A DNA stretch of 64,000 nucleotides. Origin: Gadus chalcogrammus. Lineage: Eukaryota; Chordata; Actinopteri; Gadiformes; Gadidae. Numbering within the stretch: position 1 is the stretch's first letter; every line of letters begins with the position of its first letter. Below the pieces are notes generated by a model. It did not search any database. It worked only from the letters and a program-made list of their open reading frames with translations, and had not been told where the DNA came from. The position numbers and the translations under genes were made by a program. Positions 1 through 25,109 of the stretch are shown here, piece after piece. The DNA lies in NCBI RefSeq assembly GCF_026213295.1, contig NC_079427.1, forward strand, positions 2,177,719 through 2,241,718, given 5' to 3'.

Positions 1-1
1 C

Positions 2-52
<51 letters not shown>

Positions 53-112
53 GGGTGTGTGTCTGTCTGCCTGTGTGTGGGTGTGTGTGTGTGTGTCTGT
101 CTGTCTGTTTCT
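1..112. repeat. CTGT/GT simple repeat
   Basis: The window opens inside a CTGT tetranucleotide tract that grades into GTGT and CTGT mixtures. It is presumably intronic to IFT80, whose coding exons begin at 1329. Nothing coding is seen between 113 and 1154 apart from simple repeats. Confidence 0.9.
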
Positions 113-631
113 GTCTGTCTCTGCGTCTGTTCACTTGCAGGGTCACACACTCACACTCAAAGGACTTTTGCACCTAAAAGACGAGCTGGTTCTGTGAGAG
201 GCCTCAGGTCAGCGCACGAAGGTCAGAAGTAAATAAAACACCTGTTAGGGTTCATTTAAATCACCACGGTTAAAGGACTGGGACCGTTAGTCAACCGTTA
301 GCCTGCGTTGAATTGCCTTACAGGAGAAGGAATGAGGGACTTAGTGAAGCGGTCTGTGTCTGTCTTTGTCTGTCTGTCCCTCCTTCTGTCTGTCTGCCTG
401 TGTCTATTTCTGTCTCCTCGAACATATTTGAACCTATTTCCAGGGGGTCCAGTAATAGAGCGAGCGGAGGGGCTGGCTGCTGCAGAATGCTGAGCTGTAG
501 GAGACGAGGAGGGAATGCATTAGACTGGGAGGAGGAGGGCAGGGAGTCACTGTGTGTCAGCAGAGATCTGTCTGCCAGAGCAACACGGCTCCAAGACAGA
601 GGAGACGCACACTGGGCCAGCTGGCTCCTCA

Positions 632-866
<235 letters not shown>

Positions 867-1154
867 ACAAGCAAGTATATATATATATATCTATGCGTCA
901 TATATATTCACACACAAAACACATTCACTTGCATCCACGCACAAACAGCCAGACAGACAGACAGGCACAGGCAAATACCCAGGCATGCTGAAACGCACAG
1001 AGACGCAAACTCGCACACTGCCAAGGACCCACAGACACGCACACATACAGCCCAGCCTGAACACTCCTGGTGTTCATCCACTCATTCCAGTGTGTGTGTT
1101 TGTGTGTGCTTTTGTGCGCGCTTGTGGGTCTCAATGGTGCGCAGCTGAGGTTGC

Positions 1155-1327
1155 GGCGTGTGGCTCGGGAGGTACAGCGGGTTGGCGGGTCCCCGGAAGG
1201 TCGCTAGTTCACTAGCGACCTTCCGGCGTGTGAATGAGGGCATGAATATTAGGCCATATTGTGCCGCGCTTTGAGAGGCCGCTGGGTAGGGGAGCGTGGT
1301 ATGTAATGGCAGTCCGTTTCCCGGGCA
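1155..1327 (+). mobile_element. tRNA-derived SINE fragment
   Basis: The order of motifs matches a common fish tRNA-derived SINE: an A-box-like stretch (GGCTCGGGAGGTACAGCGGG), a GGTCGCTAGTTC B-box-like stretch, a body with GTGTGAATGAGGGCATGAAT, then a GCGCTTTGAGAG tail and a TATGTAATGGCAGTCCGTTT end. The 3' end of the element abuts the IFT80 splice acceptor at 1327-1328. The family assignment comes from memory of fish SINE structure and has not been aligned. Confidence 0.6.
1193..1226. other. Perfect 15-bp stem hairpin
   Basis: The arm CCGGAAGGTCGCTAG (1193-1207) is followed by a four-base loop TTCA and the exact reverse complement (1212-1226). It sits at the B-box position of the SINE and probably arose by a small inverted duplication within it. 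Confidence 0.9.
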
Positions 1328-1328
1328 G

Positions 1329-9968
<8,640 letters not shown>

Positions 9969-10278
9969 GTCCTCTTAGCTCTGAGTCCTCTTGGCTCTGA
10001 GTCCTCTTGGCTCTGAGTCCTCTTAGCTCTGAGTCCTCTTAGCTCTGAGTCCTCTTGGCTCTGAGTCCTCTTAGCTCTCAGTCCTCTTGGCTCTGAGTCC
10101 TCTTGGCTCTGACTCCTCTGAGCTCTGAGTCCTCTTAGCTCTGACTCCTCTTAGCTCTGAGTCCTCTTGGCTCTGAGTCCTCTTGGCTCTGAGTCCTCTT
10201 AGCTCTGAGTCCTCTTAGCTCTGACTCCTCTTAGCTCTGAGTCCTCTTAGCTCTGACTCCTCTGAGCTCTGAGTCCTC
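9969..10278 (+). repeat. 3' UTR minisatellite of ift80 (TCCTCTTGGCTCTGAG)
   Basis: About 19 copies of a 16-bp unit with TTGG/TTAG variants start directly after the stop codon and would be transcribed in the IFT80 3' UTR. Confidence 0.95.
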
Positions 10279-10322
10279 ACAGGATGCTGTTTGCTGGTCA
10301 GTAAGACTGTTTGTGGTGAGTT

Positions 10323-10566
10323 AATAAACGTAGTGCACTTCCACGACAATAGTCGTCAAGTGCATCTGCTAGCACGGATTGAGGTTTTGACCCGACAGTA
10401 GAGGGCAGCGTGTCCTTAGGGGCTGCAGAGCCTCATTGTTCACGTTAGTCCGACGGCGTTGGACTAACTTGTGTACATAGCGGGTTGAACGTGTACCGTT
10501 TGTTTACACATGTATATATCTTCTTTTTTTTTTTACATTGAGACGTGTGAAATAGATTTCAATAAA
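10323..10566 (+). terminator. Candidate ift80 polyadenylation signals
   Basis: Two AATAAA hexamers, at 10323-10328 and 10561-10566, lie 355 and 593 bp after the stop codon. Either could end the transcript; the second is followed by an A run and TTT-rich sequence. Confidence 0.5.
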
Positions 10567-10569
10567 AAA

Positions 10570-10641
10570 AAGTATTTAACACATTTCATACCGCACGTGT
10601 GTGTTGCGTACGAGTGTGTATGCGTGTGTGTCTATGCGTGC

Positions 10642-10697
<56 letters not shown>

Positions 10698-11190
10698 CTA
10701 AGACATCTGTGAATCGACAATATGTACGTTCTACATTAAGGAACGTTATTGTAAGTTTTGCTATTTCATGCCCTTAAGGAATGAGACTTTGTGGGTCTCT
10801 CTCCAAAATGCTCCCGGAACATGATGTAGAATTCATGAGGGTAGAGCTTATTGATCTGACCTTAGCTCCTCGGCTGTCCGGCTCCGGTAAGAGGAAGGCT
10901 GCTGCTTTATTGGCACTTATTGTAATGCTGCGAGCCCATCCATCGTGTTCCCACTCGCTGCCCACAGACACTCTACACATTACTGGCTCTATTCTCAGAG
11001 AGAAGTTTATCTTTGCATTTGTCGATGAAGATGTTTGTGTGTGTGTGTGTGTGTGTGTGTTTGTGATTCTCTGTGATGTAACTCTGGACACGTGTTGAAG
11101 GGCATTTCAACTATCTCCAATAAGTACTCTGAGTGCCTTCATCTTCCTACCATCTCGTTAAAGATATATGGGGAGGAAACTCGATGACTG
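10570..11190. other. Intergenic DNA with short GT tracts
   Basis: GT microsatellites lie at 10650-10692 and 11036-11060. An ORF of about 105 codons spans 10781-11098 but shows no recognisable domain and ends in a GT tract, so no gene is called. Confidence 0.6.
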
Positions 11191-11200
11191 TTTATGCTGC

Positions 11201-11202
<2 letters not shown>

Positions 11203-11232
<30 letters not shown>

Positions 11233-11379
11233 GTCTCTGTCTCTGTCTCTGTCTCTCTCTCTGTCTCTGTCTCTCTCTCTGTCTCTGTCTCTGTCTCTGT
11301 CTCTCTCTCTGTCTCTGTCTCTGTCTCTGTCTCTCTCTCTGTCTCTCTCTCTGTCTCTGTCTCTCTCTCTGTCTCTGTC

Positions 11380-11442
<63 letters not shown>

Positions 11443-11443
11443 G

Positions 11444-11512
<69 letters not shown>

Positions 11513-11608
11513 GTGTCTCTCTCTCTCTCTCTCTGCCCCTCTGTCTCTCTCTCTCTCTGCCTTTCACTCTCTCTCTGCCCCTCTGTCTCTCTCTCTCTCT
11601 CTCTCTTC
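11203..11608. repeat. CT / GTCTCT polypyrimidine array
   Basis: About 400 bp of CT repeat is interrupted by regular G substitutions (GTCTCT, GTCTCTCTCT), ending in a run of C. Purines on one strand only make it H-DNA capable. Confidence 0.95.
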
Positions 11609-11619
11609 CCCCCCCCCCC

Positions 11620-13010
11620 CCCCCTCCCTCACTACATCCACGCGGTGGGGGATACGGAGGCCTTCTGGAGCCTCTGTTCTGCTGTGCTTCAGTGGGGCTC
11701 AGGAGTGGGCTGAAGTGTCCATACCACCAGCCCCCCCCCCCCCCCCCTCTGGTATACCTCGAGCCATCAGGGCGCTCGCTGTCGACTCAGCAAAATTCAA
11801 TAAGGAAACATTCTAGCATCCAAGACATGCGCTGATTGTAGGTCTTTCACAGCTCCTTTATTCATTTTTTGCAAAATATATAAATATATCATATTATATA
11901 TATATATAATAATAAATGACATATAATAATGTATGGAGCCGGTTCAAACTCCTTCTTTTATTCAAAGACACATTCATGGACAAGGCTTCCCGGGGTCTGA
12001 ACCCTAAACGTAGTGAGCGAGCTGCTTCTTACCGTCTGGTAACACAACACCATAATGAGGCCCCGTCCACCCGCCTAATGGGCGATGTATCCCCTCTGAA
12101 GCGCGGCTCATAACTTGGTTATGCTGAGCGCGCGTGGGCGGGAGTGTATCGCTTGGATTAATATAGCCCTGCTCGTATACAAGTCTTCAGAGCGGACCGG
12201 AATGGCAACGATTCAAGTGGCGATCGGTGAGTTCCAGCCAATAAACACCAAGTCAAGTTAACTCTGCCGAGGAGAGAGTTCAGAGAGAGGCTTTCTTCAC
12301 GTCACGCACGGTACTGCGGGGTCAGGCCAACACGGGTACAATCAAGTGCGCTGCCCGGCCGCGTTCCAGGTTGCGATATGAAGAGGCATTGCTTTTTTTT
12401 AAATGGAATCCATTTCCAATCCATGCAAACTGAAGCAGCTCGTGAACAGAAGGAACAGGGTTTATGTTGAGCCTGCTGTCTCCTGCATGGCTGAGTGGCA
12501 CACACACACACCAACACACACACACACACACAGTAAGTAATACACAAAGTCATAAGCACACGTAAACACAGACACACACTCCACCAGTATTGACCCACCC
12601 AGGCCAAGCCAGCTACATATAACCCCACCTACTCCTAGGGGTCTGGCTCTCTTCTGATGGATCCGATGCCGTGGTCCGTCGGGCTGCAGGCCCAAAGGCT
12701 CACTACAGATTGAGGTTCATCCCCGCTCTCTGCGTGATGCAGAACTTCCTGGGTTGGACCTCAGGGCAGAGGCTATGGTCCCTCCTGGGGTTTGATACTC
12801 AGAGTCCCGGATCCAGGCCTGACTCAACCCCAGATCCGGTCTGAGCTCGTACACAGTGTGGTCCCGTGATTGTCTAATAATCATCGTCAGTACGTAGGCC
12901 TACTGGATAAGAATAAGGCTGTAGTGCGGCCATCTCACCTCTAAACGTGTAGTAACTTCAAGTAAACGGCTCTAGCGTTCTGATCCCATCAAACTGAGGA
13001 GCCGAAGACA
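11620..13010. other. Intergenic DNA with one possible first exon
   Basis: Mostly unique sequence. At 12202-12226, ATG with eight codons (MATIQVAI) ends at a good donor (G|GTGAGT), below a GC-box-like GGGCGGG and an AATATA-like stretch. No downstream exon was found on this strand, so it is only a possible first exon. Confidence 0.3.
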
Positions 13011-13150
13011 CAGACAGACAGACAGCCAGTCAGACAGACAGACAGACAGACAGCCAGTCAGTCAGACAGACCGGACAACCGTTCAGACAGACGGACCGAC
13101 AGCCAGTCAGACAGACAGACAGACCGGACAGCCATTCAGACAGACAGACA
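13011..13150. repeat. CAGA-type tetranucleotide repeat, interrupted
   Basis: CAGA blocks are separated by CCAGTCAG and CCGGACAGCC. The same tetranucleotide expands massively at 28.8 kb. Confidence 0.9.
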
Positions 13151-13572
13151 ACCCCAGAACAACGGAGGTTTGACCCCCGTCTCCAGGAGAAGTGACCCCA
13201 GAGGGGGTAACCCCGTCTCCAGGAGGAGTGACCCCGGAGGAGTGACCCCTTCTCATTCACCATACGGGCGCAGAGAGTAACAGATAATGCGATTGTAACA
13301 CGACCGCGTGAGCCGCCGGAGACACAAAGAGGCCCGTCGGAGCAGCCTTCTCCTTTATTATCTCTCCCGTTCAACCCGCCTGGGACGATTTGCATACAAA
13401 ATACGAGCCGCCCTTTTTAATCGTATAAAATGCGCATAATTTCCCGTCCCTCTTTAGCCCGGTGATTATCATTATAATTGCACTTGATAGTAAAGAGTCT
13501 GCGGAGAATCCCTGCCTTTAGAATCGGCTTAGCCGGTTCCATTGTGCATGGTGGCTGTGACGGTCTGTAACA

Positions 13573-13668
13573 TCCACCACTGTCTGTATCATCCATCACT
13601 GTCTGTATCCTCCATCACTGTCGGTATCCTCCATCACTGTCGGTATCCTCCATCACCGTCTGTATCCT
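13573..13668. repeat. Short minisatellite (TCCATCACTGTCGGTATCC)
   Basis: Five copies of a 19-20 bp unit lie just downstream of the C3orf80-like stop codon on the - strand, in its probable 3' UTR. Confidence 0.85.
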
Positions 13669-13671
13669 CCT

Positions 13672-14512
<841 letters not shown>

Positions 14513-14519
14513 CTCCAGC

Positions 14520-16015
14520 TCCTCGCGCGGTGCAGGACTGCGGAGCGGGACAGCAGGGGGGGGGGGGGGGAGATCCGGAGCCCAGCCCTCCAGTATCGAT
14601 CCAGCAGTAACCGAGTCCTGCTGTATAGAGGATGTTGTTCTTTCTTCGTTTTGTTTATCGTACTTGGTTCCGTTTTAGACGTCAGAAGTAGAAATCGGAG
14701 ATGATCACAAACACTGACCTTGAAGAGGGTTCACTTCCACCCGTAGAGACGAGTCCTGCCCCCCCTCCGTCTGCTGCTGAACCCCCGAGCCGAGCCCGAT
14801 ACAGGAAGGAGGAGGGGGCCGATACTGGCCTTGGATTCCTTGATTGTTGTCTAATGATTCTGACATTGTCTTGCCACGGATTCATGGAAGTACAGCAATT
14901 CCCCTGAAGACAGTTTTCTAGCACATAAGAACATATTAGTTATAGTTATGATACAGTAATAGTTATAATACACTAATAGTTATACTATGGTGAGCCTTTA
15001 GAGCTGGAATGGCCGATAGCGGCTCCAACAGTGATATCCGTAGAGATGCTCATCCTCCTCTTTCCAAGACGTGGCTCATCTTCAATAACACATCCTTTAG
15101 CACCTTGGGCCTGTGACGTCACAGGTCACAGATATCCTAACCTGAGACTGAAGTTCAGCTACCTTCACGTTCACGTTGAGGGCGGTCGGCAGACCCTTTA
15201 TCCAAAACGACCAACCAATCAGTAGGCCTACATGTGTTAGAAGAAAGAGAAACAACATCTCTGTCGGTACGGTGAGGCTGTTGATAGAGCGCCAAGCGCT
15301 AACCATCACTAGGTTAACCCGTTCCCCGTACACATTAGAGGTAACTAGCGTAAGACGAGGTGATAGATGTTCCCCCACAGCGCCGTGTAGCGGGCCTTCA
15401 GACCCGGGCCCCTGTGTCGACGCAGAACGAAGCCCCCCGCTGCCTTCCGGGGCGCCCTGTCCCCGCGGACCGGAGGTCTCTCGGCCCCCAGGAGCAGATA
15501 ATGCTCTGTGCGCTAAATCCAATTAGGGGCCATTGTGAGGCCGAGCGCTGAAAGGGGCGTCATGTTTCTGTGGCCCTCGATTAAGGAAACGTGACACCGG
15601 CCGGCAGCGATAAACAAACACGCGATCGATGGACTCAGAGTCCTGCAGCCTTCACAGTCCGCTGCACGGATCTATGGTGTAAGACGCAGACGCAGGCTTC
15701 ATACTCTTTATGTGTGGTATGTATCTGGGGGAAGTTGGCTTTTTTTTACAAGGATGGATAAATGAGATTGCTCTTATGCGTTATGTGTGTGTGTGTGTGT
15801 GTGTGTGGGTGTGTTTGTGCGTGTTTAAAACTATACTCACATAGCTATAATGAATTAATTGACAGTTGAATACAAGTATCCATTTTGGGCCATTGGACTG
15901 ACATGTCACTGTACAGGCTCCGCCCACTTAAAAACCCAACATAAAACAACATTGTAATATTATCACTGACGTAGGGTCGCTTAGTGCATAAGATGTTTGG
16001 TCATTGATCCAATGG
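14520..16015. other. Intergenic DNA with an interspersed repeat copy
   Basis: No gene recognised. 15195-15365 is one copy of a dispersed fish repeat (GAAACAACATCTCTGTCGGTACGGTGA, then GCCAAGCGCTAACCATC and CCGTTCCCCGTACAC, quoted in pieces) that recurs at 53735-53900 and in part at 45785-45870 and 57150-57235. Confidence 0.6.
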
Positions 16016-16023
16016 CTTCCGAG

Positions 16024-16151
<128 letters not shown>

Positions 16152-16589
16152 CTCCCTTCTGATGTTCACCACACAAAGTGCAGCTGTGGCGAGCGATCGA
16201 AATCCTCGCTCTCTTCCTGCTGCTCATCCCCTCCAGGTCTCAGCCCTCCCCCTCCCAGAGTGCGTTCTAGGGCCGTACTCAGGGACAGACACAGACACAC
16301 GGACGGACGGACACAGAGACGGACAGACACACGTTTAGACAATACGCATCATATAATTGCTCCAGAGACCCCCACGCCACAGCTATTTTACACCCACGTG
16401 CCTCCTCGTATCTCTGCTTACTCACAGTGCTGGAGAGCGTGGGAGTGTGTGTGTCTGTGTGTGTGTGTCTGTGCGTGTGTGTCTGTGCATGTGTGAGTGT
16501 GTGTGTCAGAGAGTGATAGTGAGACTGTGTGTGTGGTGGTGTGGGAGAGAGTCTGACTGTGTTTGTGTGAGAGAGAGATTATTTAAGTG

Positions 16590-16750
<161 letters not shown>

Positions 16751-17166
16751 TGTGACTATGTGTGAGAGTGAGAGGCAGTTTTTGGACTGTGTGAAAGAGA
16801 GAGTTTCTGAGTGAGTGAGTGAGAGAGTGAGTGAGTGAAGGAGACTGCCTGCGTGTGTGGGTGGCAGCATTGTCTTATGTATGGGCCCACTGTATCTCTT
16901 TTTCCAAATCCGGCTTGCATTGAAAACCAAAGTATGACATCATGCATGAGTCTGTCTAATATTTAGACAGAGTATGTACGTATTCCCATACATACACATT
17001 CATAAGCATCTCTTTCTTCTGTTTCGTGAGAATGCCCGAATGTACCTGGGTCTCGTCAGTGAGACTTGGTGACCCAGGAAGTGGTCAAAAAAGGGAATAT
17101 TCATATGTATATAGAGTCCTGTTTAACCTTTTGAGATAAGCAACCTTGCACTATGTCTGCAGATGA

Positions 17167-17352
<186 letters not shown>

Positions 17353-17471
17353 AAACACAAAAATGGTATATACCCCCACACACATAGACATAAATTACTA
17401 TATGCCTAACAAACACACACACACAAAATACAAAAAAACGTACAAAAACACAAACAGACTCAGACACGAAT

Positions 17472-17757
17472 GACTGGGGCCTCCGGAGAGCGGGAGGCTG
17501 GGAGGCTCTCCGACTCGAGGCTGGGGACTGGGGCCTCCGGAGAGCGGGAGGCTGGGAGGCTCTCCGACTCGAGGCTGGGGACTGGGGCCTCCGGAGAGAG
17601 GGAGGCTGGGAGGCTCTCCGACTCGAGGCTGGGGACTGGGGCCTCCGGAGAGCGGGAGGCTGGGAGGCTCTCCGACTCGAGGCTGGGGACTGGGGCCTCC
17701 GGAGAGAGGGAGGCTGGGAGGCTCTCCGACTCGAGGCTGGGGACGGGGGCCTCCGGA
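17472..17757. repeat. 54-bp minisatellite
   Basis: Five nearly identical 54-bp units start with GACTGGGGCCTCCGGAGAG and contain CTCTCCGACTCGAGGCTGGG; they differ almost only at one G/C site (GAGCG versus GAGAG). Because 54 is a multiple of three, several frames stay open through the array, which explains its long but meaningless ORFs. Confidence 0.95.
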
Positions 17758-17970
17758 TGGATTCTCTCCTGCTCTCACATGCCCCACGGCTCATCCCAGT
17801 GAGCAGTGTCTCCATCCTCCCCCAGCACCACCTCCTCCACCTCCACCCTCACCACCTCTTAGCGCCACCACCACCAACCACCACCTACTAATATAGTTAA
17901 ATTAGGGTTAGCAAAAGGGCTGGTGTTAGGAGTAGGGTTAAGGTTAGAGGGGGGTTAGCGTTAACATCAT

Positions 17971-18085
<115 letters not shown>

Positions 18086-18185
18086 GGATAACGGGCTGGC
18101 ACAATGCAGGCTATTAACCCTCCAGGGTAGATGACTCAACTGTGTCCAAACCGGTTGGCCCATCTTAAAGCCCGGTGCTGAACCA

Positions 18186-22692
<4,507 letters not shown>

Positions 22693-22781
<89 letters not shown>
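22693..22781. repeat. CA microsatellite
   Basis: Pure CA tract. Confidence 0.97.
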
Positions 22782-22782
<1 letters not shown>

Positions 22783-24640
22783 CCTCTTGCAGGCAGACTC
22801 AGAATCTTGAGCCCATTTATTAGGGAACAGGTGTTATCGGGATTCCATCACTGCATTCCCAGAATCGTGCATTGTGAAAGTCTTCCCTTTTTTTTTTAAA
22901 TGTACAATGGCATTTTATTTTACATACAAAACAACCGTAGTATTTTTCAGGAGTCCACGACCACCCTTCCCGTTTTGACACTCAAAAGTAATTTGACACT
23001 TCTGGGATGAGCCAATGATTCATCTGTTTGGAAGGTTTTGTTGGAGACAAACAAAGAATCTTCAGGCAACAGATGTGACAGCTGTGACTGCTCTCTCTCT
23101 CCTTCGTCTGCTGGGTCCTCTGTGTTTGCCTACCTGCTACAGGTAGCCAGTGGGCGGGGCTGAGAGGCTTGTCAGCTGATGAGGTGCACCTGTGCAGGTC
23201 TGCCACGCAGGCTTTAGTCTCTCTCTCTTTCCACAGAGGCAGGTGGGCTTGGGTTCTGTTTAGGGTGGTTCCTTAAGGTTTTGGACCTTTGGATTGGTTC
23301 CATGTTTTGTTTTATGTTAACACTATTCAACATCCCCACAGCACACTTTCCACTGCCCATATACATAGGCTCGTCGAAAGAATTGTGTGTTTGGTCAGTA
23401 GTTCAGTTGGTTGTCACATATGTTGGTTTGCTGTTCAGGTTTGGTTTGTTGCATTTTGTTTGGGTATTTCCAACATGGTAAAGATGGTTTGTCTGTTTCC
23501 TCCGTTCTGGCTCGGTCGGTCCTTGTGATTTTGGTACTGGTTTTCTGTCCAAACCATATAATCGCACATTTTCTAATCTTCCATACGCTACACTAATCCC
23601 TTTACAGATTTCATGATACTTACTTTATTCTAATAAATAACTTTATCCCTTATCATGTGTGGATCCCGATCTTTGCTCTGACCCGAGCCTCGTCTTAATG
23701 CAGCCAAGGAGATGGAAGAGCGTTATGAATAATTATTAGATGATTGTGTTGTACAATAAAAGACAGTAAGGATTCAATATGAATGGAAAAATAAGGATGG
23801 GATTTTATTTGAACAATAAAATATGTGTTGGGCAAATTATAGAGAGGCTGAGATTATAGATTTCATATTCAAAAGGCGAAGGGGTGAAAAAATTTAAGAA
23901 ATATATTTAAGAAATATAGGCCTACTCAAAGCCCAAATCATTGATATCATACCCTATCCAATAATAAAGAAATTTGAATTTGAATGGTAACAATTCCGTT
24001 AAATCTTCGTCCTCGTTTTGAACGTCTCACTCATGGCCGATCAGTGTGTTCTTTCTGATTAGCTCTTAATTGAGATCACCTGTCACGCACCCCTTTATTA
24101 AAGGTGAACACAATGGGTTTGGTTTACTTTTCGCATCGGCCTGTGTCAATCGAGGTTGAGTTTAGTGAGGGTTGAAAGTTTTCGATCTAGATTGCAGATC
24201 ACTATTGTCACTTTATACAAACTGAAAGTATGCATTGTTGCGTGTTTGTTTTTGTGGGCATTTGACTGAACAGCCCAGACAAATATTGCTACCAACATGG
24301 CACTTCGAAACAGACCACCACAGTGAGTAAAAGTTATTTTCCTTTATTAAATGTTGACGTTTTTGGGCTGTCTCCTCAGACACAAGCCATCAGTATCCCT
24401 GCTCTTTGCACCTTGACATGCATGTCGCCGCTGTTTGTTAACCTAGCTTTGCTGATTTGTATCTTGTGATGTGTGTGTGTTTTTCTTAACAGGTGTTAGA
24501 TGACTGACAAGATCTATGGGGGGGGCCCCTTTGGGCCCCTCCATACCAACTTAGTCTTCAAAGGAATCTAGTGCCATGGGACTCCAGTGTCTTCAAAACA
24601 TCCTCGGAATACATGTGTATGAATGGTCCACCAAAGGGTT
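22782..24640. other. Intergenic DNA, no gene recognised
   Basis: Unique-looking AT-rich DNA. At 24296 an ATG with nine codons (MALRNRPPQ) is followed by TGAGTAAAAG, an initiator-plus-donor-like arrangement, but no continuation was found. Confidence 0.4.
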
Positions 24641-24642
24641 GA

Positions 24643-24701
24643 TCTGGAAGCCACCACGGTCCACGCAGTAATCTGCTGCGTGGGCCGTAGTGGCTTCCAG
24701 A
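24643..24701. ncRNA. 26-bp stem hairpin, possible structured RNA
   Basis: TCTGGAAGCCACCACGGTCC with CACGCAG (24643-24668) pairs with CTGCGTGGGCCGTAGTGGCT with TCCAGA (24676-24701) over 26 bp, with one mismatch and one G-U pair and a seven-base loop. The length and near-perfection fit a microRNA-type precursor or one arm of an H/ACA RNA. Two further stems follow: AGCAGGCT/AGCCTGCT at about 24750-24780 and CCGTGGCC/GGCCACGG at 25069-25100. Transcription is not shown by the sequence, and a small foldback transposon is an alternative. Confidence 0.35.
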
Positions 24702-25109
24702 GCCATCTTTCGGTCTTGGTCAGGATTTGTTACAGTTGCCCTTCAATGTAGCAGGCTACGGGTTTCTGAAGAAGCCTGCTTTACGTAGCATTGGAGTACA
24801 AATATTGTGCAAAATGCTCATGTAATTGCACTAGCACTGGTAACCTGTAGATTAGCTTAGTTTAACGTCATTCCGTGCTGTCTCTGTCAAATGTGTGGCT
24901 TACTTTAAGTCCACAAGGCCCTCTGGTAAACCACGTTGGAACACCCCTGGACAAGGTGATTAGTCACTGGGTGTGTGCTAAAGTTTTGTTCCATTTTTCA
25001 CTAGTTGGTTAAGGTTTGGTAGAATTGTTTGGATGCTAGCGACGTGATGGCGTATGTACAAGAGCCTACCGTGGCCAGGCCACAGTTGCGACGGCCACGG
25101 CCAGATGGC

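Noticed and set aside
10781..11098. 105-codon frame downstream of IFT80
   Set aside because: Both strands are open, the C-terminus is GT-repeat encoded, and no family is recognised.
15195..15365. Possible exon in the block shared with 53735-53900
   Set aside because: The similarity is between dispersed repeat copies, with stops in all frames and no splice borders.
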